The notes beneath the pieces were generated by a model that saw only the letters and a list, made by a program, of their open reading frames with translations, ran no database searches and was not told where the DNA came from. From positions 434,001 to 498,000 of the forward strand of contig NZ_JADDIV010000003.1 in assembly GCF_015070875.1 (NCBI RefSeq): a stretch of DNA of 64,000 bases, in the 5' to 3' direction. The stretch comes from Ramlibacter pallidus. Lineage in GTDB: Bacteria; Pseudomonadota; Gammaproteobacteria; Burkholderiales; Burkholderiaceae_C. Positions within the stretch are counted from its first letter, which is position 1. Every line of letters begins with the position of its first letter. Below, in pieces: positions 53,671 through 63,908 of this stretch. The position numbers and the translations under genes were made by a program.

Positions 53671-56600
53671 ATGGTTAGCAAGGAAGAGTATTCGCTGCTC
53701 GCGGCCGCCGCGTATAACGACGCGCGCGGCGAGGACAACCGGCTGGACGTGACTCCCCTCGGATGGGTTCTCTTCGATTCGCGCTCGGACACTTCGAGCA
53801 ATCCGCTGCTCAGCGGGCTCTCGGTGAATGCCTACAGCCGGGGCAACGACATCGTCATCGCCTGCAAGGGAACGGACTTCCTGACGAAGACCAACATGGG
53901 GCAGACGATCAGCGACCTCGGCGCCGACGTTGCTCTGGGCCTGGGGATGAACATCAGCTCGCAGCAGCTGTTCGAAGCGGCGCTCTTCTACCAGAACATC
54001 AAGCGCGACTACCCGGACGCGAACATCACCTTCACGGGCCATTCACTGGGCGCCGGCCTCGCCTCCATCCTTTCAGTCTGGTTCGGCAAGGAGGCAACGG
54101 TGTTCGCGGACGCTCCTTTCGAGCTCACCGCGAAGAACCCGGTGGTGATGGCCAAGACGGCGGCGTACCTGGCGCTGCACGGACACGTCGACGGCGCATT
54201 CGCCACCTTCATGGCCACCTATCTGGTCAACTACTCCGCGCGGGAGGCCCTCGTCACCAACTACTACGTGGAGGGCGAGGTCCTGAACGACCTGTTCACG
54301 AACAGGCTGCCGTTCGTGGTGGGCACCAACAACATGATCGACGTCGGCACCAACACGTTGGCATCCGACACGCTGCACTCCATCGTGCTGCATTCGGCGA
54401 TGCTGAACAGCACGCCCTTGCGCCTGGCCACCATCTCCTTGCCGACGCTGCTGGACCGCATGTTCGACAGCAAGCTGTATGCGTTCGACCTCTACACCGA
54501 GAAGGGCGACTTCCTTACCAAGCTGCTCAAGTCGCACATCCCGGCGATGGGTGATGCGGGCGCGCACAGCCTGCTCACCCACTTCGGCCTCGACATGGGC
54601 AAGCTGGGGACGAACGTCGGCGGCCTCACGACGGCGGCCCAGAACGCGATCATTGCCCAAGGGATGGAGTGGTATTACTGGCAGGGCCAGGATTACGCGG
54701 GCCAGGAGCTGTTCACGACCGATGGCTTCGTGCTGCAGTACGCCATCCCCGACGTGGATTCGAGCGGCCATTCCATGAACAAGGCCTCGCTGTACGTGTC
54801 CGGCTGGCTCGACCCGCTCGTAGCCCTGGATGGGGGACGACCGACGACCTACAAGTTCGAGCAGTGGAACGTCGTGACCAACGCCATGGGCGCGACGGCC
54901 GGCGCGCAGGCGGACGCCAAGACCCAGATCTTCGTGGGTGCCGAGGGCGTCGACACCCTCACGGGCGGATCCAAGGACGACATGCTGCTGGGGGCGGACG
55001 GGAACGACTTCCTGAACGGCGGCGCCGGATCGGACCACCTGTTCGGCGGGTCCGGAGATGACACGATCAACGGCGGCGCCGGTGACGACTGGCTGTTCGG
55101 CGGCATCGGGTCGGACACGTACAAGGTGGACAGCGGCCAGGCCGGCGACGTCATCCAGGACACGGACGGCATGGGGATCGTCACCGTCGACGGCACGCAG
55201 CTGACGGGCGGCAAGAAGACAGGCGACAACGCCTGGATCAGCGACGACAAGAAGTGGAAATACATCCTCACCGGCAGCGGTGACCTGATCATCACCAGCG
55301 ACACCGGCGTCGACAAGATCGTGATCCGCGGTTGGCAGGCCAGCGGCGGCGACCGCCTGGGCATCGAGCTAGAGGACGAGGAAGCGCCGGACGACACGCC
55401 GCCGCCGGTCAACATCATCAACGGCGACATCATCGCCATATCGGTGGAGAACACGGGTGGGCCGATCGTCCGCTACCGCGCGGACGGATCCACCTACGTC
55501 GTGGTCGAGAGTGGCGCCCAGCGGTTCGTGCGCGACGGGCTGGGCAACCTGGTGCAGGGCAGCGGTTTCACGGTGGTGAACAACACGCTCTTCGGTTCCG
55601 ACGGACGCGACATCATCAACGGCATGGTCGGCAACGACCTGCTGGGCGGCAAGGGCGGCAACGACGAGGTCAACGGCGGGGTCGGCGACGACATGATCGG
55701 TGGCGGCGACGGTGACGACGTCATCAACGGCGGCGACGGCAATGACTACATCAGCAGCGCGGGCGGCATCATGTCGGACCGCCAGCAGTACGGCCCGAAC
55801 GACATCTGGGGCGACTGGGGGCGGCCGGTCGGCGTGGAACTGCTCGCGAGCGGGTCTATGTGGGGCGCCTATCCGGGCGAGGAAGTCACGATCTGGAACG
55901 GCATCACCGAGACGAGCACGGCCGACCAGAACGACACGATCGACGCCGGCGCCGGCGACGACTGGGTGATGGCGAGCTGGGGCGACGACCAGGTGGACGG
56001 CGGCGCCGGCAAGGACAACATCGATGGCCTGGCGGGCGACGACCTGCTGGAAGGCGGCGACGGCGACGACAGGATCGACGGCGACGGCATCGTCAAGGTC
56101 GGGTACCTGAACACGGTGGGCGCCGCGAACCACGGCAACGACTACGCCGACGGCGGCGCCGGCAAGGACGTGATCAGCGGCGACGGCGGCAACGACGACC
56201 TGTTCGGAGGGGCGGACGACGACCAGATCTTCGGCGACGTTGGCGTGGCGACGGACAGCGAATACTTCGTGCCTTTCGAGTTCCACGGCATGGACTACCT
56301 CGACGGCGAGGAGGGGGCCGACTACCTGGAAGGTGGCGCGAAGGACGACACCCTCTACGGCGGCGACGGCAACGACAACATGTGGGGCGACCAGTCGGCG
56401 ACCCGCCTGGTTGGTGACCAGGCCACCAACATGGCGGCGTGGGGCGACGACTACCTCGACGGCGAGGACGGCGACGACCAGCTCGTTGGCGGCGGCAAGG
56501 ACGACACGCTCTTCGGCGGCATCGGCAACGACGCGCTCTGGGGCGACCAGAGCAACATCGCCCTCGACGGGGCGGCCAACGGCGAGGACTACCTGGACGG

Positions 56601-59600
56601 CGAGGAGGGCGACGACGTCCTTGTGGGCGGCGGCCGTGACGACCTGCTGTTCGGCGACGTCGGCAACGACAGCCTGTACGGCGACGACACCGAGGAGAAT
56701 CTCGCCATCGCCCACCACGGCAGCGACTACCTGGACGGCGGGGAGGGCAACGACTACCTCGACGGCGGCGGCGGAGACGACGTCCTTGTCGGCGGCGACG
56801 GAGACGACACGCTGATTGGCGGTGCCGGTGCCGACTACTTGGAAGGAGGCGCGGGCAACGACTCCTACGGCATCGACAGCGAGGACGACATCATCGTCGA
56901 AGCGGACGATCCGCCGCCTCCCGACCCGTCGTCGCAATCGATGATGATGAGCGCTGCCGGCGTGACGGCGACGGCCGCTCCCGCCATCGACACGGTGCGT
57001 GCGGCCATCGACTATTCCCTGGGTCGCAACATCGAGCACCTGGTGCTGACGGGCGAGGGCAACATCTCCGGCACCGGCAATACGCAGCACAACGCGCTGT
57101 TCGGCAACAGCGGCAACAACGTCCTGACCGGATGGGTGGGCAACGACTACAACGTCGGCGATGCCGGCGACGACACCTACGTCTTCCGCCGCGGTGACGG
57201 CCAGGACACGATCAGCAACCTGGACTTCCTGAGCGACGCGGCGCGTCCCGAGCGGGTGCAGGCCTTCGACACGCTGCGCTTCGACGGCATCGCCGCGACC
57301 GACGTCATCGGCACGCGCACCGGCGACTCGCTGTTGTTGCGCATCCGGAATTCCGAGGAGTACGTGGTCGTCTCCAACTACTTCGCGGCCGACGTGACGG
57401 TGGGGGACATCACGTCCGACCACCGCATCGACCGCGTCGAGTTCGCCGGCGGGGTCTCGTGGGACCAGGCCCAGATCCAGGCCGCCGTGGACCGCGCCGC
57501 CAACAACCAGGGCCCCGTGGTCTCGGGCCAGGTCCCGCCGGTGCAGGCGCGCGCCGGCGTGCAATTCAGCTACACCGTCCCGGCCGGCGTGATCACCGAT
57601 CCGGACCCCGACGACGCGATCACCTACCGCGTCGAGATGGTCGACGGCTCCCCCGTCCCCGCGTGGCTCTCCTTCGACGGGGAGACCGGGACCTTCGCCG
57701 GCACGCCGGACGAGGGGTCGGTCGGCCAATTGCAGTTCTGGCTCTGGGGCACGGACAACTACGGTGCCGCGACGGCCACTCTCGTGCAGATGCAGGTCGC
57801 GGAACCGAACCACGCACCGACGGTGGCCGCTCCCCTGCAGGACCAGCAGGTCATCGAAGGCCGCGGTTTCAGTTATGTCGTGCCTGCCGGCGCCTTCGTC
57901 GACGTGGACGCGGCCGACACGCTCACCTTCAGCGCAACCCTGGCGGACGGCAGCGCGCTGCCTTCGTGGCTGGTGTTCGACGCGCAGACCCGCACCCTCA
58001 GCGGTACTGCAGAAGGCGCGGGCACGCTGAGCGTGCGCGTGACGGCCAGCGACGGCAGCCTCACGGCCTCCGACGTGTTCGACCTGGCCGTGCAGCCGAA
58101 CCTGGCGCCCGTGTTGTCGGTGCCGCTGTACGACCATGAAGCGCCGCGCGGCCAGGCCTTTGTTTACACCGTGCCGGCGAACGCGTTCACCGACGGCGAG
58201 GGCGACCTCCTGGCCTACAGCGCCACGCTGGCCGACGGCAGCGCGCTGCCCGCCTGGCTCTCCTTCGATGCGCAGACGCGTACGTTCAGCGGCATGCCGC
58301 AGGGCACCGGAACGATCAGCGTTCGGGTGGTCGCGAGCGACGGCCGCAGTGCCGCCTCCGACGTGTTCGACATCACGATCCCGCCCGGCGACGCACCGGT
58401 GCTCACGCTGCCCCTGCAGGACCAGCAGACGATCCAGGGCCAGCCCTTCAGTTATGCCGTCCCCGCCGGAACCTTCGTCGATCCGGATGCCGACGCCCTC
58501 ACGTACACGGCCGTCCTGGCGAACGGCAGTGACTTGCCGTCATGGCTGGTGTTCGACGCCCTGGCGCTCACGTTCAGCGGCGTCGCGGAAGGCACCGGCA
58601 CGATCAGCGTACGCGTGATCGCACGGGACGGTGCCAACCTCAGTGCGTCGGACGTGTTCGAACTGACCGTGCAAAGCCCGCCGGTGTACGGGACGGAAGG
58701 CGACGATGTTCTCCAGGGCGCAACTGGGGCCGACGTGCTGCATGGCCTCGGCGGTGCCGACACGCTGCTGGGCGGAGCGGGCAACGACGAACTCCACGGC
58801 GGCGACGGCAGCGACAGCCTGTACGGCGAGGCCGGAGACGACGTGCTGTACGGAGGAGGCAGCTACGACAATGTCCTCGACGGCGGCGACGGGCACGACA
58901 GGATCTACGGCCACGCGACCGTTTACGCCGGCGCCGGCAACGACATGCTGGACGCATCGGGCACGCTCTACCTCGGCAGGGGGAACGACACGGTCGTCCT
59001 GCGCGAGGGCCGCTCCTCTGCCAGCATCTACGACACCCCGCTGGCTGGCGAGCTCAAGACGCTGCACTTCGCCGGCGACCTGGGCCCGGAGGACGTCGCC
59101 ATCTGGCGCAATGGCAATGACCTCTGGCTCGGCTGGGGCGCACCGAATCCGCTGCCGGGCCAGTACCTCCCTTATCACGGCATCGTGTACGGCTTCTTCA
59201 CCGTGCCGGCCTCCGCCGGCAAGTACCAGGTGACGTTCGAGTCCGATCCCGGGACCGTCTGGTCGCACGCCATCCTCCTGGAGAAGCTGAACACTCCCAC
59301 GCAAGGCTCCGACACGATCGAGGGCACCGCCGGCAATGACGTGATTGACGCCTTGGGCGGGACGGACACGGTCCGGGGCAACGGCGGCGACGACGTCCTC
59401 CTCGGCGGCGCAGGCGACGATTCGCTTTACGGCGGCAACGGCAACGACACCCTGAACGGCGGCGACCAGTGGGACACGCTGGAAGGCGAGGCCGGGGACG
59501 ACGTGCTGTCCCACGGCTACTACATGCGCGGCGGCACCGGCCGCGACACGTATCGCATCTTCGAGGGACCCAACCACACGAACGGCGCCTCGATCACGGC

Positions 59601-62600
59601 CGGCAACGACCTCGGCGACACGGTCATCGTCGGCGGCGGCTTCGGTTCGGCGGACGTCCTGGTGCAGCGCAACCTGGCCGGCTCGGAGTTCCTGCTGATC
59701 AACCGCATCACGGGCGAGAAGGTCTACCTGAACGGCTTCGTCACGGCGGCGGGTACCACCGCGCGCTATGCCGAAGTCCGCTTCGAAAGCGAACCCGGCA
59801 CCGTATGGACGACCGCGCAACTCATCGCCCTGGCGATGACCGGCGGATCGGGCAACGATCGCATCTGGGGCCTCACGGACGTGTCGAACCAGATGTCCGG
59901 AGGCGCGGGCGACGACCAGCTTTATGGCGGGCAGCTCGCGGACGTCCTCGACGGCGGTTCCGGCCAGGACCTCCTGAGCGGCGGTCTCGGCAACGACGTC
60001 TACCTCTTCGGGGCAGCTTCCGGCGTCGACCAGGTGACCGACACCTCGGGGACGAACACGGTGCGCCTGGCAGCCGGTGTCACGGTCTCGGACGTGCTCC
60101 TGGTGCGGACCGGGCAGACGGCATCCGGCGCCATGCACGCCGACGACTCGCTGATCGTCATCATCCAGTCCACCGGGGCCCGGCTCACGTACGACCAGTT
60201 CTTCCGGGCGGGCGGCACGGGCAGCATCGAGTTCACCGACGGGTCGGGGACCGTCTGGTCGCATGCGGACATCACCACCCTCGCGGGTGCCAGCGTGACG
60301 GGGGCGGCAGACACCTTCACCGGGACCTCGGGCAACGATCTTTTCAACGTGGACAACGCGTCGGACGCGGTGGTCGAGGCGGTGGATGGGGGCATCGACA
60401 CGGTGCGCAGCACGGTCTCGTACACGCTCGGCGAGAACGTCGAGAACCTCGAACTGGTCGGCCCCTATGCCTTCAATGGCACGGGCAATGCCGCCAACAA
60501 CGTCCTCTGGGGCAACGCCGCGAACAACGTGCTGCGCGGGGCAGGCGGCTATGACACCTACCACGGCGGCGCGGGGGACGACGTCTACTACCACTCCTCG
60601 ATCCGCTTCAACAGCGCCTACCAGCTGTTCAATGCTCCGGTGCCCGACATCCACGAGAACGCCGGCGAGGGCTACGACACCATCGTGACGGACGCGTTCT
60701 CGATGACGATGGCCGACAACGTCGAGCGCCTGCTGGTCCCGACCCTGATGGACATCTGGTCGTTCTCGTACTACCCGAACGACGTGCGCGAGTACCGGTA
60801 CTACGGCAACGGGCTCGACAACGTCATCGACCTGCGCGGCCCCGACTTCACCGAGTTCAGCGGCGTGCCGGTGCGCATCGACGGCGGCGCCGGCGCGGAC
60901 GTGATGATCGGGGGCACCGGCTACCTGGTCACCTACGGCGTGGACAACGCCGGGGACGTGATCCAGCACACCGGGGGCGGCATTGCCGCCGTCGAAAGCA
61001 GCATCACGTACACGCTGGCGGGCAACATGACGAACCTGAAGCTGACGGGTTCCGACGCCATCGAGGGCTACGGCAATGCACGGAACAATGTCCTGCGCGC
61101 CGACGCCAACACCGGCGCCAACCGGCTGGAGGGCTTCGGCGGCGACGACACCTACCACATCGACTTCGGCGACACGGTGGTGGAGGCGGCGAACTCGGGC
61201 ATCGACAAGGTCGTGCTCGAAAGCTGGGGCAGTACAGCGCCCGTGGCCGAGATCCATCTCGACATATGGGGCAGCGTTGAATCGGTGGAACTCGGGGCGA
61301 ACCTGGGGCACGTGAACCTCATCGGCAATGCGCAGGCCAACACGCTCTATGGCTCACTGGGCTTCAACACGATCCAGGGCATGGGCGGGGACGACATCCT
61401 CTCCAACCTCAACCCGGCGCACGTGCCGTACAACAGCTTCTACGGCTACTACCCGTGGCCAGGCGGCATCGACCACCTGGACGGGGGTGATGGCAACGAC
61501 ACGATCTACAGCTACGGGGCGAGCGACGTCATCCTGGGCGGCGACGGGAACGACACCGTTTACATCCGCGACGCCTCATTCGCCAAGGTCGACGGCGGCG
61601 CGGGCAACGACACCGTCACGCTCGACTTCACCGGCTCCAATCCCGCGTCGTATTCCGGCGGCGGCGTGTCGATGCTCTTCGGAGCGGGCAGCGGCAACGA
61701 CGTCCTGCGCAACTACAAGCCCCGCACGCCGGAGCAGTGGGCGATGGACCGCAGCATCCGCGGGGAAGTGAAGCTGGCAGAGGGCACCGATGCGACGGCG
61801 CTGCGGTTCACGCGCGACGGCGCCGACCTGGTCGTGGGCCTGCAGGGCCATCCCGACACGCTGCGCATCCTGCAGTTCTTCGAGGATGCCGAGAGCGACG
61901 CGATCGTCTCCTCCGTCGACGCCATCCGCCTGAACGACGGCACCATGATGACGCGGGATGCGATCTTCGCGGCGCTGGGCTCGACCAACCTGGAGGTGGC
62001 TACCGGGGGCGACGACGTCCTGGTCGCATCGCTCGCGGGCGGCACCGTCGTCGGCCTGGCCGGCAACGACCTGCTGATCGGGCAGGCGGGGGGGGACGAA
62101 CTCCACGGCAAGGACGGCAACGACACCCTGTTCGGCGGCGGCGGCGCAGACACGCTCGTCGGGGGCGAGGGCGATGACCGCCTGGTCGGCGGCCACGGCG
62201 CGGACACCTACCTGTTCTCCGCGACATGGGGCGCCGACATCATCGACGACTCGAACCGTGCGGAATCGCACTACTCCGGCGGCGCACTGGTGGACGATGG
62301 CGCGGTGGACACCGTCACGTTCGACGCATCCATCGCGGTGGCCGACGTGGCCATCGGGAAGGTGGACGACGACCTGGTGCTGACCCACGGCCCGTCCGGG
62401 GCCACCCTCAGGATCGCGGGCTTCTTCGGTTGGCAAGGCTCCGCCGTCGAGCGCTTCGTGTTCGCCGACGGAACCGAGTGGAGCATCGCGGACATCCACA
62501 CCGCGCTCAGCACGACCACCGGCACCGAAGGGAACGACGTGCTGAGCGCCTGGCAGGACGGCGGCACGGTCCACGGCCTGGGCGGCGACGACGAGATCCA

Positions 62601-63789
62601 CGGCAGCTGGAACAACGACTTCCTGTACGGCGGCGACGGCATCGACACTCTGTACGGAAACGATGGCTACGACCTGCTGGATGGCGGCGCCGGTGCCGAT
62701 GCGATGTACGGCGGCTGGGGCGACGACACCTACGTGGTGGACGACACCGGCGACGTCGTCACGGAGGACCAGGACGGCGGATGGGACACGGTGCAGTCCT
62801 CCGTGACGGCCACCCTGGGGGCCTATGTGGAGAACCTGCACCTGGTGGGCAGCGGCCACATCGATGGCACGGGCAACGGCATCGCCAACGAGTTGTTCGG
62901 CAACGACGGCAACAACCGGCTCAACGGCCTGGGTGGCGCGGACTCCCTGTATGGCGGCCTCGGCAACGACACCTACGTGCTCGGGACCGGCGACCAGGCC
63001 TACGAGGACGAGAACGCGGGCATTGACACTGTGGAGTCCTCCGCCACCCACACCCTCGCTGAGCACATGGAGAACCTCACGCTCACCGGCACCTCCACCA
63101 TCCACGGCACCGGCAACGCGCTCGACAATGTGCTCTCCGGCAGCGGCAATACCCGCGCCAACACCCTGACAGGTGGTGCGGGCAACGACACCTACATCGT
63201 GGGCTCGGGCGACAACCCGGTGGAGGCCGCGGGGGGCGGCACGGACACGGTCCACGCGAACCTGAGCTGGACGCTGCAGAACGAGGTGGAGAACCTGCTG
63301 CTGCTCGGCTCGGGGACGATCACGGGGACGGGCAACACGCTCGCGAACGTGATCACCGGCAACTCGGGGAACAACACGCTGACCGGCCTGGCCGGCAACG
63401 ACACGCTCAACGGGGCGGGGGGCACCGACACGATCGTCGGCGGCGCGGGCAAGGACACCTTGACCGGTGGCGCGGGCGTCGACACCTTCGACTTCAACGC
63501 GCTCAGCGAGTCCGGCGTCGGGGCCGCCAACCGCGACCTGATCCTGGACTTCCTCCAGGGCACCGACAAGATCGACCTTGCCACCATCGACGCCCGCACC
63601 ACCACCTCGGGCGACCAGGCGTTCTCGTTCATCGGCACGGGCGCGTTCACGGCCGCGGGGCAGCTCCGGTACACGACCAGCGGCGGCAACACGATCATCC
63701 AGGGCAACGTGGATGCGTCGCTCGGCGCCGATTTCGAGATCGAGCTGGTGGGCACGGTGGCCCTGGTCGCGACGAACTTCGTGCTGTGA
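53671..63789 (+). CDS. Giant RTX protein with lipase-like head
   Basis: A 3372-residue protein with no N-terminal signal, expected to leave by type I secretion. Head: a class-3 lipase-like domain (about 1-250) with GHSLG at 123-127 (Ser125), candidate Asp233 and a candidate His at 236 or 241. RTX calcium-binding nonapeptides (GGxGxDxL type) occupy about 431-486, 640-1077 and 1673 to about 3270. Four cadherin-like/putative-Ig domains (about 1278-1670) share the SWLVFDAQTRTLSG pattern. The last 100 residues (DTFDF, LILDFLQGTDKIDL, TNFVL end) match the serralysin C-terminal secretion region. Strong AGGAGGA ribosome site. It may be a secreted or surface lipase/adhesin; no secretion genes are in the window. 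Confidence 0.9.
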   Translation: MVSKEEYSLLAAAAYNDARGEDNRLDVTPLGWVLFDSRSDTSSNPLLSGLSVNAYSRGNDIVIACKGTDFLTKTNMGQTISDLGADVALGLGMNISSQQLFEAALFYQNIKRDYPDANITFTGHSLGAGLASILSVWFGKEATVFADAPFELTAKNPVVMAKTAAYLALHGHVDGAFATFMATYLVNYSAREALVTNYYVEGEVLNDLFTNRLPFVVGTNNMIDVGTNTLASDTLHSIVLHSAMLNSTPLRLATISLPTLLDRMFDSKLYAFDLYTEKGDFLTKLLKSHIPAMGDAGAHSLLTHFGLDMGKLGTNVGGLTTAAQNAIIAQGMEWYYWQGQDYAGQELFTTDGFVLQYAIPDVDSSGHSMNKASLYVSGWLDPLVALDGGRPTTYKFEQWNVVTNAMGATAGAQADAKTQIFVGAEGVDTLTGGSKDDMLLGADGNDFLNGGAGSDHLFGGSGDDTINGGAGDDWLFGGIGSDTYKVDSGQAGDVIQDTDGMGIVTVDGTQLTGGKKTGDNAWISDDKKWKYILTGSGDLIITSDTGVDKIVIRGWQASGGDRLGIELEDEEAPDDTPPPVNIINGDIIAISVENTGGPIVRYRADGSTYVVVESGAQRFVRDGLGNLVQGSGFTVVNNTLFGSDGRDIINGMVGNDLLGGKGGNDEVNGGVGDDMIGGGDGDDVINGGDGNDYISSAGGIMSDRQQYGPNDIWGDWGRPVGVELLASGSMWGAYPGEEVTIWNGITETSTADQNDTIDAGAGDDWVMASWGDDQVDGGAGKDNIDGLAGDDLLEGGDGDDRIDGDGIVKVGYLNTVGAANHGNDYADGGAGKDVISGDGGNDDLFGGADDDQIFGDVGVATDSEYFVPFEFHGMDYLDGEEGADYLEGGAKDDTLYGGDGNDNMWGDQSATRLVGDQATNMAAWGDDYLDGEDGDDQLVGGGKDDTLFGGIGNDALWGDQSNIALDGAANGEDYLDGEEGDDVLVGGGRDDLLFGDVGNDSLYGDDTEENLAIAHHGSDYLDGGEGNDYLDGGGGDDVLVGGDGDDTLIGGAGADYLEGGAGNDSYGIDSEDDIIVEADDPPPPDPSSQSMMMSAAGVTATAAPAIDTVRAAIDYSLGRNIEHLVLTGEGNISGTGNTQHNALFGNSGNNVLTGWVGNDYNVGDAGDDTYVFRRGDGQDTISNLDFLSDAARPERVQAFDTLRFDGIAATDVIGTRTGDSLLLRIRNSEEYVVVSNYFAADVTVGDITSDHRIDRVEFAGGVSWDQAQIQAAVDRAANNQGPVVSGQVPPVQARAGVQFSYTVPAGVITDPDPDDAITYRVEMVDGSPVPAWLSFDGETGTFAGTPDEGSVGQLQFWLWGTDNYGAATATLVQMQVAEPNHAPTVAAPLQDQQVIEGRGFSYVVPAGAFVDVDAADTLTFSATLADGSALPSWLVFDAQTRTLSGTAEGAGTLSVRVTASDGSLTASDVFDLAVQPNLAPVLSVPLYDHEAPRGQAFVYTVPANAFTDGEGDLLAYSATLADGSALPAWLSFDAQTRTFSGMPQGTGTISVRVVASDGRSAASDVFDITIPPGDAPVLTLPLQDQQTIQGQPFSYAVPAGTFVDPDADALTYTAVLANGSDLPSWLVFDALALTFSGVAEGTGTISVRVIARDGANLSASDVFELTVQSPPVYGTEGDDVLQGATGADVLHGLGGADTLLGGAGNDELHGGDGSDSLYGEAGDDVLYGGGSYDNVLDGGDGHDRIYGHATVYAGAGNDMLDASGTLYLGRGNDTVVLREGRSSASIYDTPLAGELKTLHFAGDLGPEDVAIWRNGNDLWLGWGAPNPLPGQYLPYHGIVYGFFTVPASAGKYQVTFESDPGTVWSHAILLEKLNTPTQGSDTIEGTAGNDVIDALGGTDTVRGNGGDDVLLGGAGDDSLYGGNGNDTLNGGDQWDTLEGEAGDDVLSHGYYMRGGTGRDTYRIFEGPNHTNGASITAGNDLGDTVIVGGGFGSADVLVQRNLAGSEFLLINRITGEKVYLNGFVTAAGTTARYAEVRFESEPGTVWTTAQLIALAMTGGSGNDRIWGLTDVSNQMSGGAGDDQLYGGQLADVLDGGSGQDLLSGGLGNDVYLFGAASGVDQVTDTSGTNTVRLAAGVTVSDVLLVRTGQTASGAMHADDSLIVIIQSTGARLTYDQFFRAGGTGSIEFTDGSGTVWSHADITTLAGASVTGAADTFTGTSGNDLFNVDNASDAVVEAVDGGIDTVRSTVSYTLGENVENLELVGPYAFNGTGNAANNVLWGNAANNVLRGAGGYDTYHGGAGDDVYYHSSIRFNSAYQLFNAPVPDIHENAGEGYDTIVTDAFSMTMADNVERLLVPTLMDIWSFSYYPNDVREYRYYGNGLDNVIDLRGPDFTEFSGVPVRIDGGAGADVMIGGTGYLVTYGVDNAGDVIQHTGGGIAAVESSITYTLAGNMTNLKLTGSDAIEGYGNARNNVLRADANTGANRLEGFGGDDTYHIDFGDTVVEAANSGIDKVVLESWGSTAPVAEIHLDIWGSVESVELGANLGHVNLIGNAQANTLYGSLGFNTIQGMGGDDILSNLNPAHVPYNSFYGYYPWPGGIDHLDGGDGNDTIYSYGASDVILGGDGNDTVYIRDASFAKVDGGAGNDTVTLDFTGSNPASYSGGGVSMLFGAGSGNDVLRNYKPRTPEQWAMDRSIRGEVKLAEGTDATALRFTRDGADLVVGLQGHPDTLRILQFFEDAESDAIVSSVDAIRLNDGTMMTRDAIFAALGSTNLEVATGGDDVLVASLAGGTVVGLAGNDLLIGQAGGDELHGKDGNDTLFGGGGADTLVGGEGDDRLVGGHGADTYLFSATWGADIIDDSNRAESHYSGGALVDDGAVDTVTFDASIAVADVAIGKVDDDLVLTHGPSGATLRIAGFFGWQGSAVERFVFADGTEWSIADIHTALSTTTGTEGNDVLSAWQDGGTVHGLGGDDEIHGSWNNDFLYGGDGIDTLYGNDGYDLLDGGAGADAMYGGWGDDTYVVDDTGDVVTEDQDGGWDTVQSSVTATLGAYVENLHLVGSGHIDGTGNGIANELFGNDGNNRLNGLGGADSLYGGLGNDTYVLGTGDQAYEDENAGIDTVESSATHTLAEHMENLTLTGTSTIHGTGNALDNVLSGSGNTRANTLTGGAGNDTYIVGSGDNPVEAAGGGTDTVHANLSWTLQNEVENLLLLGSGTITGTGNTLANVITGNSGNNTLTGLAGNDTLNGAGGTDTIVGGAGKDTLTGGAGVDTFDFNALSESGVGAANRDLILDFLQGTDKIDLATIDARTTTSGDQAFSFIGTGAFTAAGQLRYTTSGGNTIIQGNVDASLGADFEIELVGTVALVATNFVL
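54955..56880 (+). repeat. RTX nonapeptide blocks 1 and 2
   Basis: Degenerate 27-bp units encode GGxGxDxLx nonapeptides that bind Ca2+ in parallel beta-rolls. A short block (54961-55130) is followed by about 460 bp without repeats, then a longer block from about 55588. In the second block, larger units with YLDGEEGDD and LFGGIGND alternate with spacers of 15-25 residues, which suggests duplication of longer modules. Confidence 0.85.
57502..58680 (+). repeat. Four tandem cadherin-like (CADG/He_PIG) domains
   Basis: Four units of about 95-100 residues, each opening with APV/APTxxxPLQDQ-type text, then FSYxVPAGxFxDPD, a WLxFDAxTxTFSG core and an ending SASDVFDLTV. Units 2-4 are close to each other at DNA and protein level; unit 1 is more divergent. 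Such domains commonly act as rigid spacers in bacterial surface and secreted proteins. Confidence 0.8.
58687..63480 (+). repeat. RTX nonapeptide block 3 with serralysin-type modules
   Basis: This is the longest repeat region. Short RTX runs alternate with modules of about 80-100 residues having IDTVxSSVTxTLGxxVENLxLxG followed by GTGNxxxNxLxGNxGNNxLxG. At least six such modules are visible toward the 3' end, the last three very regular, which suggests recent tandem duplication. Confidence 0.8.
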
Positions 63790-63836
63790 CCGGCGGGCGG
63801 CGTCGCCCTGCGCACCCGCGCCGGGCCTGCGCTCCC

Positions 63837-63842
63837 TAGAAT
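63837..63842 (+). promoter_or_regulatory. Candidate -10 (CTAGAAT) before tcdA leader
   Basis: TAGAAT lies 6 bp before an ATG (63849). If it is a -10, the transcript would start at or next to that ATG. The spacing is the same as in the divergent cytochrome promoter. Confidence 0.35.
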
Positions 63843-63848
63843 GCCGCC

Positions 63849-63908
63849 ATGCCGGAGCTGAACGCAATGGCCGCCGGGAATCTCCCGGCGGCCTTTTTCC
63901 TCTCATGA
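63849..63908 (+). other. 19-codon mini-ORF overlapping tcdA start
   Basis: ATG 63849 opens a 19-codon frame (MPELNAMAAGNLPAAFFLS) whose TGA overlaps the tcdA ATG. The whole terminator hairpin lies inside it. It could be a leader peptide or chance; there is no ribosome site, so translation would have to be leaderless. Confidence 0.3.
63869..63898 (+). terminator. Rho-independent terminator after RTX gene
   Basis: GGCCGCCGGGA and TCCCGGCGGCC form a perfect 11-bp stem with a 3-base loop, followed by TTTTT. It is 79 bp past the RTX stop and ends 6 bp before the tcdA start codon. It most simply ends the RTX message, but its closeness to tcdA could also affect that gene. Confidence 0.85.

Noticed and set aside
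54955..63480. CRISPR-like or satellite repeats
   Set aside because: The periodicity is 27 bp and multiples, in frame, and encodes RTX nonapeptides; repeats are degenerate with no unique spacers.
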